The notes beneath the pieces were generated by a model that made no database searches, was not told where the DNA came from, and saw only the letters and a list, made by a program, of their open reading frames with translations. The translations under genes were made by a program, and so were the position numbers. From contig CANLTN010000004.1 of the NCBI GenBank assembly GCA_947494035.1, forward strand, positions 200,902-264,901: a DNA stretch of 64,000 nt, written 5' to 3'. Below, piece by piece: positions 7,412 through 15,974 of the stretch. This stretch comes from Pseudovibrio sp947494035. Its GTDB lineage: Bacteria; Pseudomonadota; Alphaproteobacteria; Rhizobiales; Stappiaceae. Position 1 is the first letter of the stretch. Each line of letters starts with the position of its first letter.

Positions 7412-8179
7412 ATGATCAAAGTGCCTGAGCTTGAAGCGATGCAACACATTGCCCATGGCTTCTTCACCCGCGAAGGCGGTGTTTCCTCGGGCATCTACAA
7501 AGGCCTGAACGTGGGCATCGGCTCCAACGACACGCGCGAAGACGTGCTCGAAAACCGCCGCCGTGTTGCAAGCAGCATGGGCACCACGCCTGAGCAACTG
7601 GTGACCCCCTACCAGATCCACTCCGCCAAAATCCTGAGTGTGTCCGCTCCCTTCACCGAGGAAGATGACAAACGCGCCGATGCACTTGTCACCAACACCC
7701 CCGGACTTGCTATCGGTATTCTGACCGCCGACTGCGGTCCGATCCTGTTTGCCGATCCTGACAGCGGCATCATTGGGGCAGCCCACTCCGGCTGGAAAGG
7801 CGCGGTAGACGGCATATTGCCCAACACAGTCGAAGCCATGCAGCAACTTGGGGCAGATCCGGCAAACATCACTGCTGTCATGGGCCCAATGATCTCGCAG
7901 CAAGCCTACGAGGTCGGCCCGGAGTTCATTCTCCGTTTTCTGGAGCGCTCCCAAGACAATCAGCGTTTTTTTGTTCCCTCGGAAAAACCAGAGCACAGCA
8001 TGTTCGACCTGCCTGCCTTCATAAAGGCGCAGCTGGACAACCTCGGTCTGAAAAACACCATCGACCTTAAGCTGTGCACCTATGCAGATGCGGACAGATT
8101 CTTCTCCTACCGTAGAACCACCCATAACAATGAACCGGATTACGGACGCCAAATATCAACTATCATGTTGACCGGCTAA
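7412..8179 (+). CDS. pgeF: Peptidoglycan editing factor PgeF (YfiH, multicopper polyphenol oxidase/laccase family)
   Basis: A 255-residue cytoplasmic protein. Family motifs are GLNVGIGSNDT with downstream ENRRRV, TPYQIHSA, the catalytic-cysteine motif TADCGPIL and AAHSGWKG. In E. coli the homologue removes wrongly inserted L-serine from peptidoglycan precursors; older names call it a laccase or purine nucleoside enzyme. GGGAGAAGC precedes the start. It closes the lgt operon. Key cysteine and histidines are present and the length is normal. Confidence 0.93.
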   Translation: MIKVPELEAMQHIAHGFFTREGGVSSGIYKGLNVGIGSNDTREDVLENRRRVASSMGTTPEQLVTPYQIHSAKILSVSAPFTEEDDKRADALVTNTPGLAIGILTADCGPILFADPDSGIIGAAHSGWKGAVDGILPNTVEAMQQLGADPANITAVMGPMISQQAYEVGPEFILRFLERSQDNQRFFVPSEKPEHSMFDLPAFIKAQLDNLGLKNTIDLKLCTYADADRFFSYRRTTHNNEPDYGRQISTIMLTG

Positions 8180-8250
8180 TTGTGCTTGCCAGCAAGCAAG
8201 AGTAAGTTCTGTTTGGGATTGCACTGCGAACTATGGATTGGGAGAACACC

Positions 8251-9411
8251 ATGGCCCTGCACTTTTCACCGGAAGAATTTGCTGAGCGCCGCGCGGCTCT
8301 GGATGCCAAACTCAAAGAGCGCCATCTGGATTGCTTGCTGATCTTCGCACAGGAAAGCATGTATTGGCTTACCGGTTTCGACACTTTCGGCTACTGCTTC
8401 TTCCAGTGTCTTATCTATCGCCCCGGCGAAGAACCCATTCTCCTCACCCGCTCTGCCGATCTCAGACAAGCCCGCAACACCTCTAACCTGAAAGACATCC
8501 GCCTCTGGATGGACGTGGCAGGCAGGTCACCTGTTGGGCAGGTCAAAGAGCTGCTGTTTGATCTGGACCTTTTAGGAACCCGCATCGGCGTTGAGTATGA
8601 CACCCACGGCCTCACTGCTGCCAATGGCCGCCTACTCGACGAATCTCTCCACTCATTCGCAAATCTGGATGATGCCTCTGACATTGTGAAGGCACTGCGT
8701 CAGGTCAAGTCTCCCCAAGAGCTGGAGTACGTAAGAACAGCCGCCAAACTTGCCGACGAAGCCTTCCTCGCTGCAATGGAAGAAATCAAGCCCGGAGCCA
8801 ACGAAGGCCACATACTGGCAAAGATGCAAAGCACCATCTTTGAAGGTGGGGGAGATTATCCGGCCAATGAATTTGTAATCGGGTCCGGCCCTGATGCCCT
8901 GTTGTGCCGCTACAAGTCCGGTCGCAGGACGCTCTCTGAAAATGATCAGCTCACATTGGAATGGGCAGGCGTCTACCGCCATTATCATGCAGCATCCATC
9001 CGCACCATCATACTGGGCGAGCCGACACCACGGCATTTGGAGCTGCATCGGGCAGCAAAAGACGCCCTTTTGGCAGTCGAGCAAGCCATGCAGCCGGGCA
9101 ATACTTTTGGGGATCTATTTGCCGCTCATGCTAACGTTTTGGATGATCGGGGCCTGATGCCACACCGCCTGAATGCCTGCGGATATTCCCTTGGTGCACG
9201 CTTCACACCAAGCTGGATGGAGGCCCCATATATGGCATTTAAAGAAAATGCACATGAAATTCAGGAAAACATGGTACTGTTCATGCACATGATGATCATG
9301 GATTCTGACAGCGAAACCGCGATGACTCTGGGACAAACGTACATCACACATGCAGATGGTCCAGAAACATTATCACAGCTTTCTCTCGACCTCCCTGTGA
9401 AGGCGGGCTAA
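8251..9411 (+). CDS. M24 peptidase-fold protein, creatinase/ectoine-hydrolase (DoeA)-like
   Basis: A 386-residue protein with an N-terminal creatinase domain (about 1-145) and a C-terminal pita-bread domain (about 155-375). Classic metallopeptidase ligands are not kept: the stretch where prolidases have the two metal aspartates reads LEWAGVYRHYHAASIRT. The segment NACGYSLGARF and VLFMHMMIMDSDSETAMTLG recall the DoeA-type ectoine hydrolases, which would fit a salt-tolerant marine organism, but no other doe gene is adjacent. Start ATG 8251 has GGGAG six bases upstream. The substrate is unknown. Confidence 0.8.
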   Translation: MALHFSPEEFAERRAALDAKLKERHLDCLLIFAQESMYWLTGFDTFGYCFFQCLIYRPGEEPILLTRSADLRQARNTSNLKDIRLWMDVAGRSPVGQVKELLFDLDLLGTRIGVEYDTHGLTAANGRLLDESLHSFANLDDASDIVKALRQVKSPQELEYVRTAAKLADEAFLAAMEEIKPGANEGHILAKMQSTIFEGGGDYPANEFVIGSGPDALLCRYKSGRRTLSENDQLTLEWAGVYRHYHAASIRTIILGEPTPRHLELHRAAKDALLAVEQAMQPGNTFGDLFAAHANVLDDRGLMPHRLNACGYSLGARFTPSWMEAPYMAFKENAHEIQENMVLFMHMMIMDSDSETAMTLGQTYITHADGPETLSQLSLDLPVKAG

Positions 9412-9487
9412 AGACTGGCATAATTGAACTTTACGAATCTATTGGGGCACCCCACGCTGATTCTCTACGTGGACGTTAAGGACAGAC

Positions 9488-9991
9488 ATGCTGAAGCTCG
9501 TACTTCTACCTCGGGTATTAATCGTTGCCGTTACGGCGATTCTTGTAGGCTGTTCGGCAAACCCCATTCCCCCTTCCAGCATCGGGGATATGATCGAAAA
9601 CAAGTCAGCTCCCCCAACAGTTGCTCCGGATAAAGCAACTTTTGCGTTTGAGCAGCTGACCGGACTGCCGGGCAACATTGCCGATGACCTGTTTAGGGAA
9701 CTGGGGGATCGCACAGCTGCCGCAGATCTCAACCTCGTCAGGCGCGTTGGCGCGCCGGCAACCTATCGGATCAAAGGTTTTTTGACAGCAGCAGGCGACC
9801 AGTACACCACCACCGTTTTCTACGTGTTTGATATCATAGATGAAAACGGCAACCGGGTTCATCGAATCGATGGGCAGGAACAAACTGGTGGTAACGCGGG
9901 CGATCCATGGAACTCTGTAACGCGCGATGCACTTCGCAGAATTGCCGGTAGAACTGTTGCATCACTAAAAGCATGGCTCTACAGCAAATGA
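9488..9991 (+). CDS. Predicted lipoprotein of unknown function
   Basis: A 167-residue protein with a signal peptide ending in the lipobox ILVGC (C22), so it should be lipidated by Lgt and anchored in a membrane. The mature part is mixed alpha/beta and ends in an SVTRDALRRIAGRTVASLKAWL helix. I recognise no named domain. A gene of this type is often found near prs in related genomes. It starts at ATG 9488 after aagga. A strong 14-pair hairpin follows 30 bases after the stop. Confidence 0.75.
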   Translation: MLKLVLLPRVLIVAVTAILVGCSANPIPPSSIGDMIENKSAPPTVAPDKATFAFEQLTGLPGNIADDLFRELGDRTAAADLNLVRRVGAPATYRIKGFLTAAGDQYTTTVFYVFDIIDENGNRVHRIDGQEQTGGNAGDPWNSVTRDALRRIAGRTVASLKAWLYSK

Positions 9992-10021
9992 CCTAGCAAG
10001 TTCAATGAGATACACGATTAC

Positions 10022-10053
10022 GCGGCTCAGCTTTTGCAAAAAAGCTGAGCCGC
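10022..10053 (+). terminator. Perfect 14-bp stem-loop after the lipoprotein gene
   Basis: Arms gcggctcagctttt (10022-10035) and aaaagctgagccgc (10040-10053) are perfectly complementary around a gcaa loop. There is no T-run after the stem, but the stem itself ends in T4/A4. It probably ends the lipoprotein transcript or protects its 3' end. Confidence 0.6.
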
Positions 10054-10225
10054 AATGCGTTCTGGCTATTGTCGGCTTAAGGCGAGGTTGTTAAAAGGCG
10101 CGCAAGGCTGCCTCTCAGGGCACCTTCTCAGAAGAAGTCGGGTTCCGCCAAGGGACGCAAATATCCACCTCACCGCCGACCATTGTCGATCGGTGAGACC
10201 AAAGCCCAAGAAGGACTTGCGGGTT

Positions 10226-11158
10226 ATGAAAATCGTCGCGGGTAACTCCAATCGCGCGCTGGCCGAGCAAATTTCAAAGTATCTTGATGTGCCATTGGCG
10301 AAGTGCCAGGTTCGCCGCTTTGCAGACCAGGAAATTTACGTTGAAATCCAGGAGAACGTGCGCGGTGAGGACGTTTTCGTCATTCAGCCGACAAGCTATC
10401 CGGCAAACGATCACCTGATGGAACTGCTCATCATTATTGATGCGCTTCGCCGTTCTTCAGCACGTCGTATTACCGCAGTGGTTCCATACTTTGGCTACGC
10501 CCGTCAGGATCGTAAGTCGGCACCACGCACACCGATCTCTGCAAAACTCGTATCTAACCTGATCACTAATGCTGGTGCGGACCGTGTTCTCACGCTTGAC
10601 CTGCATGCTGCACAGATTCAGGGCTTCTTCGACATCCCGACCGACAACCTCTACGGCGCACCTGTGATGACCCGCGACATCAAAGAGTGCTACGACACAA
10701 CCAACGTCATGGTTGTTTCTCCCGATGTTGGCGGTGTGGTTCGTGCACGCGCACTTGCAAAGCGGATCGAAGCGCCTCTGTCCATCGTTGATAAACGTCG
10801 CGACAAGCCTGGTGAATCCGAAGTCATGAACATCATTGGTGATGTGAGCGGATACGACTGTATCCTCGTAGATGACATCGTCGATTCCGGCGGCACTCTG
10901 TGTAATGCGGCAGAAGCTCTGCTTAATGCTGGCGCAAAATCTGTAACCGCCTACATCACACACGGCGTCTTGTCCGGCGGCGCAGTTGCACGCGTTTCTG
11001 CATCCAAGCTGAAGGAACTGGTGATCACTGATTCCATCGAGCCAACGGCTGCAGTGCAGGCGGCACCAAACATCCGCACTATTTCTATCGCCCCTCTGAT
11101 GGGCGAAGCGATCAATCGCACTTCGCAGGAACGCTCCGTTTCCAGCCTCTTCGATTAA
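10226..11158 (+). CDS. prs: Ribose-phosphate pyrophosphokinase
   Basis: A 310-residue cytoplasmic enzyme making PRPP from ribose 5-phosphate and ATP, for nucleotide, histidine and tryptophan synthesis. Motifs include FADQEIYVEIQENVRGEDVF, YFGYARQDRK (catalytic flexible loop region) and the PRPP-binding loop ILVDDIVDSGGTL. ATG 10226 was chosen because MKIVAGNSNRALAE is the normal family N-terminus; the frame is open for 57 more codons upstream, with no sign they are translated. A rho-independent terminator follows at 11183-11209. Confidence 0.96.
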   Translation: MKIVAGNSNRALAEQISKYLDVPLAKCQVRRFADQEIYVEIQENVRGEDVFVIQPTSYPANDHLMELLIIIDALRRSSARRITAVVPYFGYARQDRKSAPRTPISAKLVSNLITNAGADRVLTLDLHAAQIQGFFDIPTDNLYGAPVMTRDIKECYDTTNVMVVSPDVGGVVRARALAKRIEAPLSIVDKRRDKPGESEVMNIIGDVSGYDCILVDDIVDSGGTLCNAAEALLNAGAKSVTAYITHGVLSGGAVARVSASKLKELVITDSIEPTAAVQAAPNIRTISIAPLMGEAINRTSQERSVSSLFD

Positions 11159-11182
11159 TCCACCTGAAATACACGAATTTTG

Positions 11183-11209
11183 AAAAACCGGGGTCCGCCC
11201 CGGTTTTTC
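11183..11209 (+). terminator. Rho-independent terminator of prs
   Basis: aaaaaccgggg (11183-11193) and ccccggttttt (11199-11209) form an 11-pair stem that ends in a T-run, 24 bases after the prs stop. Confidence 0.88.
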
Positions 11210-11213
11210 TTGT

Positions 11214-11320
11214 TTAGAGCGTATTCCCGAAAAGTGGGTCCGGTTTTCGGAGAAGAATACGCGTAAAAATAAACGCTTAGAGCTTACTGCGTGAATACAT
11301 ATGAACGCGACATGCTCTAG
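11214..11320. repeat. Rhizobial-type palindromic intergenic repeat
   Basis: The element begins with tagagc and ends with gctcta as terminal inverted repeats. Internally gcgtattc pairs with gaatacgc, and ccgaaaa with ttttcgg. This matches a family of roughly 100-base dispersed palindromes that I know from many Hyphomicrobiales genomes (tagagcgtgatcccgaaaag-type). A diverged piece lies at 34689-34752. It is non-coding. The remaining 11321-11578 before rplY shows nothing I can name apart from the rplY ribosome binding site; a 68-codon minus-strand frame there runs into the repeat edge and is not credible. Confidence 0.75.
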
Positions 11321-11578
11321 TGCCTGTTTTGCAGCCGTAAAAACCGGTTTTCAGGCAGGAATACAACACCAGCAGAATCAAAGCGCAGAGTCTCTTCAAG
11401 TTTTCGGACAAACTGCCTAAAGGCTCCGCCGTTGGCCTTGCTCTTTAAGGCAAGTTCAGCTATACGAGCCGCGTACGTCGACACCCTTGGAGGAGGCGTG
11501 CAAAGTTGGCCGTAGTTGAGCACAGAAAACTGTCGCTCCCGCGGCCTTACTTTTATAATCTAACTAGGAGATTCCACC

Positions 11579-12214
11579 ATGGCAAACAGCTATGAGCTGA
11601 AAGCACAGGTGCGTGAACTGGGTGGCAAGGGGGCCGCTCGTGCAGCTCGTCGTGAAGGTCTTGTACCTGCAGTCATCTACGGCGGTAAAAAAGCAGCAGT
11701 TTCTATCAGCCTGCCGATCAAAGAAGCTACCATGACCCTTCATAAGGGTGGCTTCCTGTCTCACGTCGGTACAATCGATCTGGACGGCAAGAAAACTTCT
11801 GTAATCGCAAAAGACTTCCAGCTGCATCCAGTAAAAGACACGCTGATGCACGTTGATTTCCTGCGCGTTTCTGCAAATGCAACGCTGACAGTTGAAATCC
11901 CTGTGAAGTTCCTGAACGAAGAAACTTCCCCAGGTCTGAAGCGCGGCGGTGTTATCAACGTTGTACGTCACACCGTTGAAATGACTGTTCCGGCAAACGC
12001 AATTCCAGAAGCTCTGGAAATCGATCTGGCTGAAGCTGACCTTGGTTCTTCCCAGCACATCTCTGCTGTTAAGCTGCCTGAAGGTTGTGCACCAACCATC
12101 ACAGACCGCGACTTCACCATCTCCACCATTGCAGCTCCTGCTGGTCTGAAAGAAACTGACGAAGCAGAAGAAGCTTCTGAAGAAGCTGAAGGTGAAGGCG
12201 AAGGCGAAGCTTAA
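11579..12214 (+). CDS. rplY: 50S ribosomal protein L25/general stress protein Ctc
   Basis: A 211-residue protein: an N-terminal L25 domain that binds 5S rRNA (about 1-95) and a C-terminal TL5/CTC beta domain (about 100-190), then an acidic Glu/Ala/Gly tail (EEASEEAEGEGEGEA). The long two-domain form is usual in alphaproteobacteria. taggag lies before ATG 11579. Codon use is that of a highly expressed gene (few rare codons). pth follows after about 30 bases, a common rplY-pth-ychF arrangement. Confidence 0.96.
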   Translation: MANSYELKAQVRELGGKGAARAARREGLVPAVIYGGKKAAVSISLPIKEATMTLHKGGFLSHVGTIDLDGKKTSVIAKDFQLHPVKDTLMHVDFLRVSANATLTVEIPVKFLNEETSPGLKRGGVINVVRHTVEMTVPANAIPEALEIDLAEADLGSSQHISAVKLPEGCAPTITDRDFTISTIAAPAGLKETDEAEEASEEAEGEGEGEA

Positions 12215-12245
12215 TTCTCAACATCTAGGGCTTGGAGCCATACCT

Positions 12246-13010
12246 ATGAAGCTGTTGGTCGGCCTCGGGAATCCAGGCCCTAAATACGAGAGTAATCGTC
12301 ACAATATCGGGTTCATGGCGGCTGATGAAATTCATCGCCGCCATCGCTCATTCAGCCCATGGCGGGCCCGCTTTCAGGCACAAGTTTCTGAAGGCACTCT
12401 GGAGGGCGAAAAAGTCCTGCTGATGAAGCCAATGACCTATATGAACGATTCCGGTCGTTCAGTGGGCGAAGCACTCCGTTTCTACAAACTCACCCCGCAA
12501 GATGTTGTCGTGCTCTATGACGAGCTGGACCTGCCCCCAGCCAAATTCCGTATGAAAAACGGCGGCGGTCACGGGGGCCACAATGGCCTGCGCTCAATCA
12601 CAGCACACATCACAGACGCCTACCGCCGCGTACGCCTTGGCATCGGCCATCCGGGCCACAAGGACCGTGTGCATCAGTGGGTTCTGGGTGACTTTGCGAA
12701 AGCGGATCAGGAGTGGCTTGAGCCTCTGTTAGAAGCCATTGCAGACAACGCTCCTTTGCTCGCACAAAACAACGACAACCAGTTCGCAAACAAAGTGACA
12801 CTGGCAACACGCCCGGAAGGCTCTGGCAAGCCTTACAAAAAAGAAAGCTCGCGCGAATCTGCTTCAAAGAAAAAGCAAGAGACAGCCAAGCCCGAGCCGC
12901 AAAAAAAGCCAGCCCCAAAGGCAACCGGCTATCAGGACAAAGAAGCAAACAAAAAAGGGCCGCTCGCCTCAGCGCTTGAGCAGCTATTTGGATCGAAAGG
13001 ACAAAAGTAA
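12246..13010 (+). CDS. pth: Peptidyl-tRNA hydrolase
   Basis: A 254-residue enzyme that cleaves peptidyl-tRNA released from stalled ribosomes and recycles the tRNA. Core motifs are LLVGLGNPGPKYESNRHNIG with the catalytic histidine (His21 in this numbering), KPMTYMNDSG and GGGHGGHNGLRS. It carries a C-terminal extension of about 60 residues that is lysine-, glutamine- and proline-rich (from about residue 195), absent from E. coli Pth (194 residues). ATG 12246 gives the family N-terminus; the frame extends upstream into rplY. ychF starts at the base after its stop. Confidence 0.95.
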   Translation: MKLLVGLGNPGPKYESNRHNIGFMAADEIHRRHRSFSPWRARFQAQVSEGTLEGEKVLLMKPMTYMNDSGRSVGEALRFYKLTPQDVVVLYDELDLPPAKFRMKNGGGHGGHNGLRSITAHITDAYRRVRLGIGHPGHKDRVHQWVLGDFAKADQEWLEPLLEAIADNAPLLAQNNDNQFANKVTLATRPEGSGKPYKKESSRESASKKKQETAKPEPQKKPAPKATGYQDKEANKKGPLASALEQLFGSKGQK

Positions 13011-14111
13011 ATGGGTTTTCAGTGCGGCATTGTCGGCTTGCCTAACGTTGGTAAGTCTACCCTCTTTAACGCTCTGACCAAGACAGCAGCGGCGCAGGCA
13101 GCAAATTATCCGTTCTGCACCATTGAGCCGAACACAGGTGATGTTGCTGTTCCAGATCCACGACAGTCCAAAATCGCAGCAATCGCGCAGTCCAAGGAAA
13201 TCATTCCAACACGACTGACCTTCGTGGACATTGCTGGTCTCGTTCGCGGAGCCTCCAAAGGCGAAGGTCTGGGCAACCAGTTTCTGGCAAACATCCGCGA
13301 AGTTGATGCCATCGCACACGTTCTGCGTTGCTTTGAAGACGACGATGTCACCCATGTGGATGGCAAAATCGACCCGATTGCCGATGCAGAAACCGTAGAA
13401 ACCGAACTGATGGTTTCTGACATGGAAAGCCTCGAAAAGCGCATCGCACCACTCGCCAAGAAAGCAAAGTCTGGCGACAAGGACGCGAAGCTTGCTCTGC
13501 CAATCATGGAACAGGCTCTGGCAATCCTTCAGGATGGCAAGCCTGTGCGCGCACTGGGCCTGACCGATCCGGAAGACATCAAGCAGCTCGACATGCTCAA
13601 CCTGCTGACCTCCAAGCCGGTTCTCTATGTTTGTAACGTAGAAGAAGAATCTGCCGATAAAGGCAACAGCCTCTCCGCCAAGGTTCAAGCCATGGCAGAA
13701 GAGCAAGGCGCCGCATCTGTTGTCATCTCCGCAGCAATCGAAGCTGAGATTGCACAGCTGGATGAAGAAGAACAGCGTGAATACATGGCGGACATGGGTC
13801 TGGAAGAGCCGGGTCTGGATCGCCTGATCCGCACAGGCTACGACCTGCTGCACCTGATCACCTACTTCACAGCAGGACCAAAAGAAACCCGCGCATGGAC
13901 CGTACCGGTCGGCACCAAGGCTCCTCAGGCCGCTGGCGTGATCCACACCGACTTTGAGCGCGGCTTCATTCGCGCACAAACCATCGGCTACAACGACTAT
14001 GTTGAACTGGGTGGTGAAGGACCGGCAAAAGAAGCAGGCAAAGCACGGGACGAAGGTAAGGAATACGTGGTTCAGGACGGCGATGTATTGCTCTTCAAGT
14101 TCAACGTCTGA
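13011..14111 (+). CDS. ychF: Redox-regulated ATPase YchF (Obg-like)
   Basis: A 366-residue Obg-family P-loop protein. G1 is GLPNVGKSTLFN, G3 is DIAGLVRGASKGEGLGNQF, and the altered G4 (NVEE instead of NKxD) explains ATP rather than GTP preference. A central coiled coil and a C-terminal TGS domain (about 280-366) follow. The family binds ribosomes and peroxide-response factors. It starts directly after the pth stop (TAA/ATG abut) with aaagga upstream. A terminator follows at 14137-14160. Confidence 0.96.
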   Translation: MGFQCGIVGLPNVGKSTLFNALTKTAAAQAANYPFCTIEPNTGDVAVPDPRQSKIAAIAQSKEIIPTRLTFVDIAGLVRGASKGEGLGNQFLANIREVDAIAHVLRCFEDDDVTHVDGKIDPIADAETVETELMVSDMESLEKRIAPLAKKAKSGDKDAKLALPIMEQALAILQDGKPVRALGLTDPEDIKQLDMLNLLTSKPVLYVCNVEEESADKGNSLSAKVQAMAEEQGAASVVISAAIEAEIAQLDEEEQREYMADMGLEEPGLDRLIRTGYDLLHLITYFTAGPKETRAWTVPVGTKAPQAAGVIHTDFERGFIRAQTIGYNDYVELGGEGPAKEAGKARDEGKEYVVQDGDVLLFKFNV

Positions 14112-14136
14112 TCACTGCAGATCTTCATCAAACATC

Positions 14137-14160
14137 AAAGGCGCTCCTCGGGGCGCCTTT
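14137..14160 (+). terminator. Rho-independent terminator of ychF
   Basis: aaaggcgc (14137-14144) pairs with gcgccttt (14153-14160), followed by a T-run to about 14164. Confidence 0.88.
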
Positions 14161-14188
14161 TTTTATTCAAAAAAACATCCGCTTAAAA

Positions 14189-14998
14189 TCAAAGATCAAG
14201 CAGTACAATTTCGCTGGAGGCCTCCGCATCCACATCCGCCACATGGACCTCCTTCAGCCCCTTGGTGATCAGGTTAGCAAGGATACTCTGCTCAACGCCG
14301 CTGTCTACAATCAGCATATCCGCCTGCGCACAAGTGCCTGCCACATAACGACTGGGCACACCAAACTTACTGGAGTCACATAGAACCATCGTACGCCTGC
14401 AAGAAGCTATGATCGCCCGGGCAAGCTCTGCTTCTTCCTCAACGTAGTACATAAGCGCACCGTCCACGGATAAGCCCACAGGGCTAATGACGCCCCAGTC
14501 CGCCTCAAGCTCCTCAACGGCCGCAAGAGTGATCGGCCCCAGAGAACCTTGCCCGTCAGCGTAAAGGTTCCCGCCAATCACGTGAACCTCAGCAGCAGTT
14601 TCAGCGCCAATGATCATCGAGGCCACAGCATAGGAGTTGGTCGAAACCTTAAGCTGCTCAACCTGCGCAAGGTGCTGAGCAAGAATGGTCATGGTACTGC
14701 CGGATTCGACAACCGCATGGTGCCCTTTCTTGAAGAAAGACGCAGCCAGCCGTCCAATCGCATATTTCTCGATATAATGGGTGCGCAGCCTTACCCGATA
14801 CGAATCCTCGCCTCTTGGCAACAGATAGCAAATGGAGTTCTCGAAGAGCTCATAATCCTCGCGCGCTGACAACGCCTGCGCCAGAACAGCAAGCTCCTCA
14901 AAGCCCATTCCCAGAATATCTGCAGCGGCAGTCAAGGATATGCGTCGATGGTGCTTCACCAGATTGGCAAGAACGTCCACCTTTAAATCAATCATCAT
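14189..14998 (-). CDS. DeoR/GlpR-type transcriptional regulator (tandem copy 1)
   Basis: A 269-residue protein with an N-terminal winged-helix region (about 1-55) and a DeoR sugar-phosphate sensor domain (about 75-235). Visible are KYAIGRLAASFF, the phosphate-binding VESGSTMT and MVLCDSSKFGVPSRY, all DeoR-family landmarks. The HTH is a weaker match than usual (RRISLTAAADILGMGFEEL). The next gene upstream is a paralogue with the same layout. No sugar-catabolic operon is adjacent, so the targets are unknown. The start may be either of two adjacent ATGs at 14998/14995. Confidence 0.85.
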   Translation of the reverse strand: MMIDLKVDVLANLVKHHRRISLTAAADILGMGFEELAVLAQALSAREDYELFENSICYLLPRGEDSYRVRLRTHYIEKYAIGRLAASFFKKGHHAVVESGSTMTILAQHLAQVEQLKVSTNSYAVASMIIGAETAAEVHVIGGNLYADGQGSLGPITLAAVEELEADWGVISPVGLSVDGALMYYVEEEAELARAIIASCRRTMVLCDSSKFGVPSRYVAGTCAQADMLIVDSGVEQSILANLITKGLKEVHVADVDAEASSEIVLLDL

Positions 14999-15111
14999 TT
15001 AAACTGGCCTAGATTCAGGCTTCCGATCCCGATGTAAACAATGTTCCATTTTAGCGAAAATGACTAAGAAATATCAAACGATTAGGAGAGACTAGTCAAT
15101 TGCGTCGGCAA

Positions 15112-15906
15112 TTACTCAAAAAACGTGAATTCGTCCCCGTCAGTATCCTCCAGAACTCCCCGGAAGACACGCGCATTTTTCAGATGATGCTCGATTTCAG
15201 AGAACCCGACTTCCCCGTGGTTTTCGGTAATGAAGACATCAACACCACGCTCGGTTTGTCCGGAATAACGGCTGGGAACACCAAACTTGGAACTGTCGCA
15301 CAGCATCATGGTCTTCTGCGCACTCTGCTGCATCATTAAGCTGATCTGCGCATCCACCTCATGAAAGTAGCTGGCCCCCTTCTCAATACACAGGCTTGTC
15401 GGGCTCATAATGGCCCAATCCACTTCCAGATCACGAAGGCGCGCCAGTGTCTCCTCCCCATACAGCGCAGTAGTATGGATCCCAAGCCTGCCGCCAATCA
15501 GTTCAATACTGAACAGACCACTGTTATGCCGGACAAGGCTCTCCGCAATCAGCGGACTGGGCGTTGTAATAGAAAGATCCCGTTTCTCTTTGAGGTGATT
15601 GACAAAAAGCGCGGGCGTACTACCCGCCCCAATCAACAAACGATCACCATCCTGAATCAGGCTGGCGGCCAGCTTGCCGATTGCATTTTTCTCTGCAAAG
15701 CGGGAGTGCATGCGCACGCTGATATCACTCACCTCAGTTGCCTCTTGAGAGACCAGCGAGTTGCCGCGTACGCGCAGGATGCTGTTGTCTTCCAAACGAT
15801 CAACCGAACACAGAATGTCGTCGGTGGAGCAATCCAGCACATTGGCCAGCAAGGGGAGCGATATGGTTTTATAACGCCGCACCATTTCGATTATGCGGAC
15901 AATCAC
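15112..15906 (-). CDS. DeoR/GlpR-type transcriptional regulator (tandem copy 2)
   Basis: A 264-residue paralogue of the gene at 14189-14998. It shares KNAIGKLAASLIQDGDRLL, GAGSTPALFVNHL and TMMLCDSSKFGVPSRYSG with it. The HTH region is YKTISLPLLANVLDCSTDDI. The chosen start is GTG 15906 with a G-run (GGGGGT) about seven bases upstream; an internal ATG eight codons in is the alternative. The gap to copy 1 is 113 bases. The pair probably arose by duplication. The effector is unknown. Confidence 0.84.
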   Translation of the reverse strand: MIVRIIEMVRRYKTISLPLLANVLDCSTDDILCSVDRLEDNSILRVRGNSLVSQEATEVSDISVRMHSRFAEKNAIGKLAASLIQDGDRLLIGAGSTPALFVNHLKEKRDLSITTPSPLIAESLVRHNSGLFSIELIGGRLGIHTTALYGEETLARLRDLEVDWAIMSPTSLCIEKGASYFHEVDAQISLMMQQSAQKTMMLCDSSKFGVPSRYSGQTERGVDVFITENHGEVGFSEIEHHLKNARVFRGVLEDTDGDEFTFFE

Positions 15907-15974
15907 AACACACCCCCAACCGCAATTAAACCAAATATTTCCAAGGAATCGTCAAAGCAAACTTGGAAGTAAAG

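Noticed and set aside
7409..8152. 247-codon frame antisense to pgeF
   Set aside because: pgeF on the plus strand has clear family motifs and a ribosome binding site; the antisense frame is a shadow.
11317..11523. 68-codon minus-strand frame before rplY
   Set aside because: GTG start without ribosome binding site, and its end lies in the repeat edge.
12984..13979. 331-codon frame antisense to ychF
   Set aside because: It is Cys- and Gln-rich, has no start signal, and ychF is certain.
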